In this document: positions 49,441 to 57,688 of the stretch, in pieces
How the letters are laid out: every line of letters begins with the position of its first letter
Position numbering within the stretch: the stretch's first letter is position 1
Origin: Salinimicrobium sediminis
GTDB taxonomy: Bacteria; Bacteroidota; Bacteroidia; Flavobacteriales; Flavobacteriaceae
DNA: 64,000 nt
NCBI RefSeq assembly: GCF_900215295.1
Contig: NZ_OCMF01000001.1
Span: 558,001 to 622,000 of the forward strand
Direction: 5' to 3'
Translations under genes and position numbers: made by a program
The notes under the pieces: generated by a model
What the model was told of the DNA's origin: nothing
The model's database searches: none
Seen by the model: the letters and a program-made list of their open reading frames with translations, nothing else

Positions 49441-49956
49441 ATGAAAGATATAGTTCGGCAAAAAATAGGAATTAATGTAGATGTAATGGACCTTTTAAAC
49501 GAGCAGATCGCTAAAGAGGCCCATTCCGCTGCAGCTTATCTCGCAATGGCTTCATGGTGCGACCATAACGGACTGGTTTATAGTGCAGATTTTTTCTATA
49601 AACAGTCAAATGAAGAACGCGAACACATGCTTAAGATCTTCAAGTTCATCAACGAGAACGGAGGTACTGCATATTCTCCTGAAGTAAGCAATATTAACCA
49701 CGAGTTCAATTCTCTCCAGGAAATTTTTGAAACTGCATTAGACCAGGAGATTCAAATTTCAAAATCCATTCATAATATCGTCACCAAATGCCGTAAAGTG
49801 ATGGACTATGGAACCGAAAATTTCCTACAATGGTTTATTCAGGAACAAATGGAGGAAGAAAATCAGTTTAGAAGGATCCTTGAAATGTTTGACCTTATGG
49901 GTACAGACGGGTTGGCTCTTAAACTGATTGACGAAAGGATAAAACACGGAGAATAA
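49441..49956 (+). CDS. ftnA: Ferritin
   Basis: A 171-residue iron-storage protein. Ferroxidase-centre residues appear in LNEQIAKEAHSAAAYLAMASW (split as read), SNEEREHMLKIF and the later EEENQFRRILEMF. It forms 24-mer cages that oxidise and store iron. A terminator follows immediately. No regulatory site was recognised in the 87 bp upstream. Confidence 0.93.
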   Translation: MKDIVRQKIGINVDVMDLLNEQIAKEAHSAAAYLAMASWCDHNGLVYSADFFYKQSNEEREHMLKIFKFINENGGTAYSPEVSNINHEFNSLQEIFETALDQEIQISKSIHNIVTKCRKVMDYGTENFLQWFIQEQMEEENQFRRILEMFDLMGTDGLALKLIDERIKHGE

Positions 49957-49976
49957 ATAAAGACCTTATTTAATAA

Positions 49977-50001
49977 AAAAGGACGCCGGCGGCGTCCTTT
50001 T
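49977..50001. terminator. Bidirectional intrinsic terminator
   Basis: AAAAGGACGCC (49977-49987) pairs with GGCGTCCTTTT (49991-50001), loop GGC, between the convergent ferritin and zinc peptidase genes. Confidence 0.88.
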
Positions 50002-50022
50002 CTTGTTTTTAAAAGCCTTTTT

Positions 50023-50715
50023 TTAGTCTCTCCCCAGATAGATGCTAACAAAATATAGCAAAGTAGCCAGAGAACCTACAGCTGCCACTACATAAGTACG
50101 TGCTGCCCATTTTAGTGAATCCTCTGCGGCTTTATGTTCCTGGGTATTCAGCATATTTTCAGTCTCCAACCATACTAAAGCTCGCTTACTGGCATCGTAT
50201 TCTACAGGAAGGGTGATAAAGCTGAACAGTGTACCCATTGCGTAAAGTATGATTCCCACCAATAGTACGGTTTGTCCCACGCCCACAGAAACCATAGTCA
50301 TAAGGATCAAACCTCCAAAGATCGCCCACTGGGAAAATTGAGAAGCCACCTGCACCACCGGCACCAACTTGCTTCTCATCTGCAACCAGCTATAAGCTTT
50401 TGCATGCTGTATGGCGTGCCCACACTCATGAGCAGCAACAGCTGCTGCCGCAGCGTTCCTTTGAGTATAAACCGCCTCACTCAAGTTCACAGTTTTCTTG
50501 GAAGGGTTATAGTGGTCTGTCAATTGCCCGGGGGTAGAGATCACCTTTACATCATTGATCCCATTGTCACGCAACATTTTTTCTGCGATCTCACGGCCAC
50601 TCATCCCGTTTTGCAGGTGCACCTTGGAATAGTGCTTGAATTTACTTTTAAGTTTATTACTAACATAAAGACTCACTATAAAAATGAGCCCGGCGATGAT
50701 ATAATATCCCATCAT
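50023..50715 (-). CDS. Membrane zinc metallopeptidase (YugP family)
   Basis: A 230-residue membrane protein. After an N-terminal helix comes the zinc motif AAHECGHAIQHA (HExxH-like HECGH), then hydrophobic segments around 115-165 and a C-terminal helix. The family (YugP/DUF2268-like neutral zinc peptidases) has no well-defined substrate. Its promoter region (50716-50831) contains two heptads of the TTCAAGG repeat. Confidence 0.9.
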   Translation of the reverse strand: MMGYYIIAGLIFIVSLYVSNKLKSKFKHYSKVHLQNGMSGREIAEKMLRDNGINDVKVISTPGQLTDHYNPSKKTVNLSEAVYTQRNAAAAAVAAHECGHAIQHAKAYSWLQMRSKLVPVVQVASQFSQWAIFGGLILMTMVSVGVGQTVLLVGIILYAMGTLFSFITLPVEYDASKRALVWLETENMLNTQEHKAAEDSLKWAARTYVVAAVGSLATLLYFVSIYLGRD

Positions 50716-50733
50716 AGTTTCTAAAGTTGTTTT

Positions 50734-50747
50734 AGTTCAAGGTTCAA
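50734..50747. repeat. Two heptads of the RRTTCAA repeat
   Basis: AGTTCAA and GGTTCAA in tandem, between leuS and the zinc peptidase gene. Confidence 0.55.
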
Positions 50748-50831
50748 TAACAAAAATCCAGCCAATTTACATTTTTACAGGGAACTGCAATTTTGTCTTA
50801 TTCCACTGCTGCTGCGGCTTCACCGAAATTA

Positions 50832-53648
50832 TTATCCTACGATATTTACAATTTTTCCCGGCACAATTATAACCTTTTTAGGGGTACGTCCCTGCAATTG
50901 TTGCTGTGTTTTTTCATGAGCCATCACCGTTTGTTCGATCTCCTGTGGCGTCATGTCCAGCGGCAGTTCCAGGGTGAATCTCATTTTTCCATTAAAGGAA
51001 ATAGGATATTCCTTATTGCTTTCTACCAGATGTTTTTCTTCACAAACAGGGTAAACTGCCGTAGTGACTGAGGTGTCATGCCCCAGCTTCTGCCAAAGCT
51101 CTTCTGCAATATGAGGGGCATAAGGCGCGATAAGAACCACCAGAGGCTCTAATACCTCTCTAAAATTGCATTTTTGAGCAGAAAGTTCATTCACACAGAT
51201 CATGAAGGTACTTACGGAGGTATTGAAGCTGAAATTCTCAATATCCTCTGTCACTTTTTTAATGGTCTTGTGCAGGGTTTTTAAAGATTCGGCTGATGCC
51301 TTTCCATCTTTAACTTCAAAGTTATTATGCTCGTCATGGTAGAGCTTCCATAGTTTTTTCAGGAAGTTATGAACTCCGGTAATCCCTGCAGTATTCCATG
51401 GTTTAGCCTGTTCAAGAGGACCGAGGAACATCTCATACATTCTCAAGGTATCGGCCCCATAATCCTCACAAATGTCATCGGGGTTAACCACGTTGTATTT
51501 GGATTTTGACATCTTCTCCACCTCTCTGCCCACGATGTATTTATTGGCTTCAGTTACAAATTCAGCATCGGCAAATTCCGGTCTCCATTTTTTAAATTCT
51601 TCAATATCCAGCTCATCTGAAGCATTTACCAATGAGACATCCGCATGAATGGGTTGTACACTTTGATCGCCGATAAGATGTTTTGAAACAAATTTATTTT
51701 CTCCCTCCAGCCTGTAAACAAATGCGCTAGTTCCCAGGATCATTCCCTGGTTGATCAACTTTTTAAAAGGTTCATCTACCGTAAGAAAGCCGCGGTCTTT
51801 CAAAAATTTTGTCCAGAATCTGGAGTATAAAAGATGTCCCGTAGCATGTTCGCTCCCCCCAATGTACAGGTCTACATTCTCCCAGTATTGCTGCGCGGCT
51901 TCAGAAACGAATTCCTCCTCATTGTGAGGATCCATGTACCGGAACAAATACCAGGAACTTCCTGCCCATCCGGGCATGGTGTTTAATTCCAGCGGAAACA
52001 CAACATTATGGTCGATCAAATCTTTATGAACCACTTCATTTTTGGCAGTATTCCATGCCCATTCGATGGCATTTCCAAGGGGCGGTTCGCCGGTTTCTGT
52101 AGGAAGGTATTTTTCCACTTCGGGAAGTCTAAGCGGCAAATGCTCTTTTTCGATCATTTGAGGCAGGCCATTTACATAGTACACCGGAAATGGCTCCCCC
52201 CAGTATCTTTGCCTGCTAAAAACAGCGTCCCTCAACCTGTAATTTGTTTTTCCTTTTCCCTGCCCGATCTTTTCCAGTTCAGAAATGGCCTTTTTAAGCG
52301 CAGTCTTATATTCAAGGCCGTTAAGGAAGTCTGAGTTTGCTATTACGGTTCCTTCTTTCCCCGAAAAAGCCTCATCAGAAATATCGACATCTTTAAAAAT
52401 GTTCTTAATTGGAATATCGAAATGTCCGGCAAAATCATAATCCCGTTGATCTCCGCACGGTACTGCCATTACAGCTCCCGTCCCGTAACCCGCTAAAACA
52501 TAATCCCCAATCCAAATGGGAACCGGTTCTTTGGTAAATGGATGTTCTGCATAAGCCCCGGTGAAAACTCCGCTAATCGTCTTCACATCGGCCATGCGGT
52601 CGCGTTCACTTCTTTTAGCCGATGCTTCGACGTAAGCTTCAACTTGAGCTTTCTGCTCCGGCTTAGTGATCTTCTCCACCAAATCATGTTCGGGTGCCAG
52701 GGTCATAAAAGTCACTCCGAAAATGGTATCGGGTCTAGTGGTAAATACCGGAACCTTAAACCTTGAACCTTGAACTTTAAACTCCACAAGTGCCCCCACC
52801 GATTTTCCAATCCAGTTACGCTGACTCTCTTTTAAACTTTCGGTCCAGTCAATATCATTGAGCCCTTGCAGCAATCTTTCAGCGTAAGCTGAGATCCTCA
52901 TACTCCATTGGGTCATTTTTTTTCTAACTACCGGATATCCTCCTCTTTCTGAAACTCCATTGACGATTTCGTCATTGGCCAGCACAGTTCCTAACTGAGG
53001 GCACCAGTTTACTTCAGTTTCAGCCAGGTAAGTAAGACGGTATTTTAGAAGAATTCTCTGTTTTTCTTCGGAAGAGAAATTATTCCAATCCGCAGCAGAA
53101 AAAGCTTCGGTATCCTCATCACAGGCAGCCTTTATATCCCGGTTTCCTTCCGAAGAAAATAAATCCTCTAATTCGGAGATTGGTCGGGCACGATCTGCGG
53201 AATAGTCATACCAGGATTTAAACAACAGAATAAATATCCACTGTGTCCATTTGTAGTACTGAGGATCACTGGTGCGCACTTCTCTGCTCCAGTCAAAGGA
53301 AAAACCAATCTGGTCCAGTTGCTCCCGGTACCTGTTGATGTTGGCTTCTGTAGTAAGTGCGGGATGTTGACCGGTTTGAATGGCATACTGCTCTGCAGGA
53401 AGACCAAAACTGTCATAACCCTGAGGATGGAGCACATTAAAACCTTTGTGCCTTTTAAATCGGGCATAGATATCACTGGCTATGTATCCCAGCGGGTGGC
53501 CTACGTGTAGTCCGGCGCCCGAGGGATACGGAAACATGTCAAGCACGTAATATTTTGGTTTATCAGAATTATCTTCGGCCTTGAAAGTCTGGTTTTTTGC
53601 CCAGTATTCCTGCCATTTTTTTTCAATTTGGTTGAAGTCGTACCTCAT
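50832..53648 (-). CDS. leuS: Leucyl-tRNA synthetase
   Basis: A 938-residue class I synthetase. The HIGH motif is PYPSGAGLHVGHPLGY, the editing domain begins with VFTTRPDTIFGVTF, and KMSKS is in EKMSKSKYNVVNP. Just before the editing domain it reads FKVQGSRFKV, the translation of a 7-bp DNA repeat (52755-52782); homologues have an unrelated short strand there. An unusually long leucine-specific insert precedes KMSKS. A TATTTTTG box (53708-53701, minus strand) is the likely promoter -7 element. Confidence 0.97.
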   Translation of the reverse strand: MRYDFNQIEKKWQEYWAKNQTFKAEDNSDKPKYYVLDMFPYPSGAGLHVGHPLGYIASDIYARFKRHKGFNVLHPQGYDSFGLPAEQYAIQTGQHPALTTEANINRYREQLDQIGFSFDWSREVRTSDPQYYKWTQWIFILLFKSWYDYSADRARPISELEDLFSSEGNRDIKAACDEDTEAFSAADWNNFSSEEKQRILLKYRLTYLAETEVNWCPQLGTVLANDEIVNGVSERGGYPVVRKKMTQWSMRISAYAERLLQGLNDIDWTESLKESQRNWIGKSVGALVEFKVQGSRFKVPVFTTRPDTIFGVTFMTLAPEHDLVEKITKPEQKAQVEAYVEASAKRSERDRMADVKTISGVFTGAYAEHPFTKEPVPIWIGDYVLAGYGTGAVMAVPCGDQRDYDFAGHFDIPIKNIFKDVDISDEAFSGKEGTVIANSDFLNGLEYKTALKKAISELEKIGQGKGKTNYRLRDAVFSRQRYWGEPFPVYYVNGLPQMIEKEHLPLRLPEVEKYLPTETGEPPLGNAIEWAWNTAKNEVVHKDLIDHNVVFPLELNTMPGWAGSSWYLFRYMDPHNEEEFVSEAAQQYWENVDLYIGGSEHATGHLLYSRFWTKFLKDRGFLTVDEPFKKLINQGMILGTSAFVYRLEGENKFVSKHLIGDQSVQPIHADVSLVNASDELDIEEFKKWRPEFADAEFVTEANKYIVGREVEKMSKSKYNVVNPDDICEDYGADTLRMYEMFLGPLEQAKPWNTAGITGVHNFLKKLWKLYHDEHNNFEVKDGKASAESLKTLHKTIKKVTEDIENFSFNTSVSTFMICVNELSAQKCNFREVLEPLVVLIAPYAPHIAEELWQKLGHDTSVTTAVYPVCEEKHLVESNKEYPISFNGKMRFTLELPLDMTPQEIEQTVMAHEKTQQQLQGRTPKKVIIVPGKIVNIVG
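52755..52782. repeat. 7-bp-period repeat inside leuS
   Basis: Four heptads (CTTAAAC, CTTGAAC, CTTGAAC, TTTAAAC on the plus strand). Three heptads equal seven codons, so the tract reads FKVQGSR-FKV in the leuS frame without interrupting it. Confidence 0.8.
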
Positions 53649-53799
53649 TTTACAGATTCAGCATCACGTTATTACAGCCCCTGAGATCTCAAGGGAAGCG
53701 CAAAAATACGTTTAATGTACGAAAGTGAAAAGTTTGGTCGTTTTAAAGAAAAGGATTCATTTACTTTATTACTTTTACACAAATTTACGCAGCCGCCCT

Positions 53800-54678
53800 A
53801 TGAGTTCATCTTTTGAAAAGTATCAAAAAAGACGTCTTATTTCCTCTTATTTTTCGGTCGTTATCAGTATTGCGCTGGTGCTTTTTTTACTTGGATTGTT
53901 GGGCCTGCTGGTGCTCAACACTAAAAAGATCGCAGATCATTTTAAGGAACAGATCGCACTTACTATCTATCTAAAAGATACTGCCAAGGAAGTCGAGATC
54001 ACACAGCTCAACAAAAGTCTGGCTTTAGCCGAATATACCAAATCCACCACCTATGTGACCAAAGAAGAGGCAGCCGAGGCACATAGTAAAGAAATTGGGG
54101 AGGATTTCATGGAGTTCCTGGGGTATAATCCGCTGCAGAATTCTATAGATGTCTATTTTAAAGCAGATTATATTACATCGGGAGAGATCGACCAGATCGC
54201 CGAAGAACTTACCGCCAAAAGTTTTGTAGATGAAGTGGTTTATGATAAGCCGCTGATCTCCCTTTTGAACGAGAACGTGACAAAAATAAGTTTTTGGATC
54301 CTGGTGATCAGCGCCATTTTCACTTTTATAGCAGTGTTGTTGATCAATAGCTCTATACGATTATCGGTTTATTCCAAGAGATTTACCATTAAGACCATGC
54401 AAATGGTGGGGGCTACAAAAAGGTTTATTAGAAGGCCTTTCGTGTGGCAAAGCGTTAAGCTGGGAATGATAGGAGCTGTACTGGCTTTATTTGGAATGGG
54501 TCTTGTGCTTCATTACATGAACAAAAGTTTCCCTGAACTGGAACTCCTCAATGATGTGACGCTTTTAGCCGCTCTTTTTATCGGAGTATTTTTAATGGGA
54601 ATCATTATCACCTGGTTTAGCACATTTTTGGCCACTCAAAGATTCCTGAACCTTAAAACGGATGAGCTTTATTACTAG
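53800..54678 (+). CDS. ftsX: Cell division protein FtsX
   Basis: A 292-residue membrane protein with four helices and a periplasmic loop. It starts SSSFEKYQKRRLISSYFS; the ECD region has QIALTIYLKD and FVDEVVYDKPLI, and the cytoplasmic signature is RLSVYSKRFTIKTMQMVGAT. FtsEX couples ATP hydrolysis to activation of cell-wall hydrolases at division. ftsE is not adjacent. The ATG at 53800 is preferred to one at 53725 inside the leuS upstream region. It heads ftsX-(insert)-DUF3098-uppP-truB. Confidence 0.93.
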   Translation: MSSSFEKYQKRRLISSYFSVVISIALVLFLLGLLGLLVLNTKKIADHFKEQIALTIYLKDTAKEVEITQLNKSLALAEYTKSTTYVTKEEAAEAHSKEIGEDFMEFLGYNPLQNSIDVYFKADYITSGEIDQIAEELTAKSFVDEVVYDKPLISLLNENVTKISFWILVISAIFTFIAVLLINSSIRLSVYSKRFTIKTMQMVGATKRFIRRPFVWQSVKLGMIGAVLALFGMGLVLHYMNKSFPELELLNDVTLLAALFIGVFLMGIIITWFSTFLATQRFLNLKTDELYY

Positions 54679-54693
54679 TAAGATCCTCAATCA

Positions 54694-54711
54694 ATTTAGC
54701 CACAGATGCAC
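54694..54711. repeat. Left inverted repeat of the GxxExxY cassette
   Basis: ATTTAGCCACAGATGCAC, 18 bp, is the exact reverse complement of 55169-55186. The next 13 bases also match imperfectly. Confidence 0.9.
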
Positions 54712-54719
54712 TGATATTT

Positions 54720-55094
54720 ATGGGAGAATTTCTTTATAAAGATCTAACCTATCAAATTATTGGTGTTCTTTTCGACGTTCACAATGAACTTGGAGGTGGT
54801 TTCCTTGAAGTAGTTTATTCTGATGCTGTAGAATATGAATTAAAAGCCAGAGAAATTCCTTATGAGAGAGAGAAAAAATACCAGGTTCATTATAAAGACT
54901 CCATTCTTCCTCATCATTTTTATGCAGATTTTGTAGTATTTGATAAAATAATTCTGGAATTGAAATCAGCTAGCCATCTTCATGATGCTCATATGGCGCA
55001 ATGTCTGAATTATCTAAAAATCTCTAAATTGAAGCTTGCCATCCTGGCAAACTTTGAAGGAGATAAATTAATACACCACAGAATTATACTTTAA
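54720..55094 (+). CDS. GxxExxY protein
   Basis: A 124-residue protein of the GxxExxY family, named for NELGGGFLEVVYSDAV (G-x2-E-x2-Y form), with RELPYEREKKY-like IPYEREKKYQVHYKD, FYADFVVFDKIILELKSA and QCLNYLKISKLKLAILANF. The ELK and YADFVV pattern resembles a PD-(D/E)XK nuclease core. Members occur scattered in bacterial genomes and inside 23S rRNA intervening sequences; function is unproven. It starts 9 bp inside the left repeat and is bounded on the right by its inverted copy; it separates ftsX from DUF3098-uppP-truB, usually contiguous. Confidence 0.88.
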   Translation: MGEFLYKDLTYQIIGVLFDVHNELGGGFLEVVYSDAVEYELKAREIPYEREKKYQVHYKDSILPHHFYADFVVFDKIILELKSASHLHDAHMAQCLNYLKISKLKLAILANFEGDKLIHHRIIL

Positions 55095-55168
55095 TTATAA
55101 AATTGAGATCATTTGGAGGAAAAAAGTTTTATTGTCCCTAATTTTGGAGGCAAGATAAAAATACATCT

Positions 55169-55186
55169 GTGCATCTGTGGCTAAAT
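55169..55186. repeat. Right inverted repeat of the GxxExxY cassette
   Basis: GTGCATCTGTGGCTAAAT, the exact reverse complement of 54694-54711. It is preceded by a further CATCTGT (55164-55170), so ATCTGTG occurs twice in tandem. It overlaps a possible GTG start (55177) of the DUF3098 gene. Confidence 0.9.
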
Positions 55187-55194
55187 CCTATTCT

Positions 55195-55449
55195 ATGAAC
55201 AAAAGCAAAAAACCTCTACACAAACAGGACCTCAATTTCGTTTTTGAGAAAAAGAATTATATAGTCATGGGTATTGGGCTGGCGGTGATTGCACTGGGTT
55301 TTATTCTAATGGCCGGCGGCGGTAGCGACGATCCGAATGTTTTTAATGAAGAGATCTACAATTTTAGAAGAATTAGACTGGCACCTGCGTTGGTATTAAT
55401 TGGCTTTGCAATAGAAGTCTACGCCATTCTTCTTAACCCCCGAAAATAA
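55195..55449 (+). CDS. DUF3098 membrane protein
   Basis: An 84-residue protein with two predicted helices (about 25-45 and 62-80) and the DUF3098 pattern (DLNFVFEKKNYIVMGIGLAV, FNEEIYNFRRIRLAPALVLI, read separately). Function is unknown; in Bacteroidota it sits between ftsX and uppP. The ATG at 55195 is chosen because an earlier GTG at 55177 lies inside the right repeat of the inserted cassette. It is 3 nt before uppP. Confidence 0.88.
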   Translation: MNKSKKPLHKQDLNFVFEKKNYIVMGIGLAVIALGFILMAGGGSDDPNVFNEEIYNFRRIRLAPALVLIGFAIEVYAILLNPRK

Positions 55450-55452
55450 TAA

Positions 55453-56250
55453 ATGGAAGTTATTGATGCTGTGTTCCTGGGGATCATCCAGGGACTAACC
55501 GAATTTTTACCTGTTTCGTCCAGTGGACACCTTGAAATTGGAAAAGCCCTTCTTGGGGACAACAGTATTCCCGAAGAATCCTTAATGGTCACTGTGGTGC
55601 TGCATTTCGCTACCGCATTAAGTACTATTGTTGTGTTTAGAAAAGATGTAGCCGAGATATTCCGGGGGCTGTTTTCCTTTAGATGGAATGAGGAAACTCA
55701 ATTTTCTGTAAAGATTATCCTTTCTATGATCCCTGCGGTTATTATAGGGCTCATGTTTGAAGAAGAACTGGAAGCCTTATTTGGCGGAGATCTCACTTTT
55801 GTAGGTTTTATGCTGTTGATCACTTCCCTGTTGCTGTGGTTGGCCGATAAAGCAAAAAATACCGGAAAGCCCGTGAGTTACAAAGACAGTTTTGTTATAG
55901 GAGTGGCACAGGCCATAGCCATTCTCCCGGGGATTTCCCGTAGTGGAGCTACTATTTCTACTTCGGTTTTACTCGGAAATGACAAGGGAAAGGCTGCCCG
56001 TTTTTCATTTTTAATGGTTGTGCCTCTTATCTTCGGAAAGATCGCAAAAGACCTTCTTAGCGGGGAGATCACCAATAGCACCATAGAACCAATGCCGCTG
56101 ATTGCCGGCTTTATAGCAGCCTTTGTTGCAGGGTTTGCTGCCTGTACCTGGATGATCACCCTTGTGAAAAAAAGCAAACTATCCTACTTCGCCATCTATT
56201 GTTTTATAGTAGGGGGGATTGCAATTGCCTATGAATATGCTTACGCTTAA
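55453..56250 (+). CDS. uppP: Undecaprenyl-diphosphatase
   Basis: A 265-residue inner-membrane enzyme (BacA) that recycles the lipid carrier of peptidoglycan synthesis. The two catalytic motifs are LTEFLPVSSSGHLEIG and PGISRSGATIS. About eight membrane helices are predicted. It is followed by truB after 5 nt. Confidence 0.95.
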   Translation: MEVIDAVFLGIIQGLTEFLPVSSSGHLEIGKALLGDNSIPEESLMVTVVLHFATALSTIVVFRKDVAEIFRGLFSFRWNEETQFSVKIILSMIPAVIIGLMFEEELEALFGGDLTFVGFMLLITSLLLWLADKAKNTGKPVSYKDSFVIGVAQAIAILPGISRSGATISTSVLLGNDKGKAARFSFLMVVPLIFGKIAKDLLSGEITNSTIEPMPLIAGFIAAFVAGFAACTWMITLVKKSKLSYFAIYCFIVGGIAIAYEYAYA

Positions 56251-56255
56251 AAGCT

Positions 56256-56960
56256 ATGACTGAAGAAGATTTTAAAGCCGGACAAATTCTCCTATTCGAC
56301 AAGCCGCCGGATTGGACCTCCTTCCAGCTGGTGAATAAGGTTAGATGGCTTATAAAAAGAAACTTCAGGATCAAAAAGATCAAGGTGGGCCATGCAGGCA
56401 CTTTAGATCCGCTTGCTTCAGGTTTGCTCATCCTTTGTACCGGGAAGTCAACTAAACTTATTGAAAGCCTTCAGGGACAGGAAAAGGAGTACACCGGCAC
56501 TTTCACACTTGGCGCCACAACCCCATCCTACGATATGGAAACCGAAGTTGACCGGGAATTCCCTGTAGATCATATCACTTCGGAAGATATTCATCACGCT
56601 ACAAAGGCTTTTTCAGGAGATATTCAGCAGCAGCCACCTGTTTTTTCAGCATTAAAAAAAGACGGAAAAAGACTGTACGAATACGCCCGAAGCGGGGAAG
56701 AAGTGCACATCCCTACCCGAACGGTAAATATTTCAGAATTTGAGATCACCAAAGTAGAGCTTCCAAAAGTGCATTTTAGAGTGGTGTGCAGCAAAGGCAC
56801 TTATATTCGCAGCCTGGCACATGACTTCGGAAAGGAATTAGGCAGCGGCGCATATCTATCGTCCCTGCGGCGCACCCGCATTGGAGAATACCGGATTGAA
56901 GATGCTTTAAGTATAGATTCTTTTGAAAATGAGTATCTTTCGCGGGAAGAAGAGACTTAA
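56256..56960 (+). CDS. truB: tRNA pseudouridine(55) synthase
   Basis: A 234-residue enzyme with the catalytic Asp in KVGHAGTLDPLASGLL, then YTGTFTLGATTPSYDMET and RVVCSKGTYIRSLAHDFG. The protein is short and lacks the C-terminal PUA domain found in the E. coli enzyme, as usual in this phylum. It is in the operon with uppP. Confidence 0.95.
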   Translation: MTEEDFKAGQILLFDKPPDWTSFQLVNKVRWLIKRNFRIKKIKVGHAGTLDPLASGLLILCTGKSTKLIESLQGQEKEYTGTFTLGATTPSYDMETEVDREFPVDHITSEDIHHATKAFSGDIQQQPPVFSALKKDGKRLYEYARSGEEVHIPTRTVNISEFEITKVELPKVHFRVVCSKGTYIRSLAHDFGKELGSGAYLSSLRRTRIGEYRIEDALSIDSFENEYLSREEET

Positions 56961-56962
56961 AA

Positions 56963-57688
56963 ATGGACTTTTTTGACCGACATAAGGCGCTGATCATTAC
57001 CGTTCTTATCTTTTCGATATTGATCCTGTCCATGTACAACATTAATATCTCTAACGAGTCAAAAAAGATTAGGGAAACGCTTATAGAACTCAACGACTTG
57101 CGTCCCGAACCTCTTCCGGAAGAGCAACCTCAACCAGAAGATCCCGAACCGCCGACCCCGCAACCTCCAAGGCCTGCTTTTGAAACCCACCAGGCTTACA
57201 ACCAAAACCAACAGGAAAGTAAAAGCAATGTGGAATCGCGGTTGGAAGAGATCTTTGAAAAAAATGCTGCCCAACAGGAAGCTTCCGAAGAAGAGGCAAA
57301 TAGAACCTCAGAAGGAAATGTGGTTGTAAACAGCAATAAAGAACAGCGTAAACAGAAAGCTTCCGAAGGAGATAACACAACTAAGGAAACATCGGTTAAA
57401 AAAGGCAGCATGCGGAATAGTTCCATTTCATTTTCTCTGACCGGCCGCACTGCTGTTGATATTCCCAATCCTATTTACACCTGTGACAGATCGGGAAAAG
57501 TAGTTATAAACATCACTGTGAATGCCTTGGGAAATGTTTTAAAAACATCTGTCAACAAAGCGGCATCAACTACCAGCAATGAATGTTTGACCGATATGGC
57601 ACAGGAATATGCTATTAAAGCACGCTTTTCAAGGCAGCCCGGCAGAGATTCTCAACCCGGAACTATAACCTACAATTTTCAGAATTAA
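56963..57688 (+). CDS. TonB-like periplasm-spanning protein
   Basis: A 241-residue protein with an N-terminal membrane helix (about 9-27), a Pro/Glu-rich linker (PEEQPQPEDPEPPTPQPP), a charged Gln-rich region and a C-terminal domain (PNPIYTCDRSGKVVINITVN) resembling TonB C termini. It may energise a TonB-dependent receptor or act as a TolA-like envelope protein. It starts 2 nt after truB and overlaps tag by 1 nt. Confidence 0.72.
   Translation: MDFFDRHKALIITVLIFSILILSMYNINISNESKKIRETLIELNDLRPEPLPEEQPQPEDPEPPTPQPPRPAFETHQAYNQNQQESKSNVESRLEEIFEKNAAQQEASEEEANRTSEGNVVVNSNKEQRKQKASEGDNTTKETSVKKGSMRNSSISFSLTGRTAVDIPNPIYTCDRSGKVVINITVNALGNVLKTSVNKAASTTSNECLTDMAQEYAIKARFSRQPGRDSQPGTITYNFQN

Larger units (their letters stand above)
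54694..55186. mobile_element. Putative mobile cassette: GxxExxY gene in 18-bp inverted repeats
   Basis: A 493-bp unit with perfect 18-bp terminal inverted repeats and one gene, inserted in an otherwise conserved operon. There is no transposase and no convincing target duplication, so if it moves it must do so through its own protein or in trans. Confidence 0.55.

Noticed and set aside
54679-55194. Target-site duplication around the GxxExxY cassette
   Set aside because: I compared the bases outside both repeats and found no convincing direct repeat; only a short CCT is shared.
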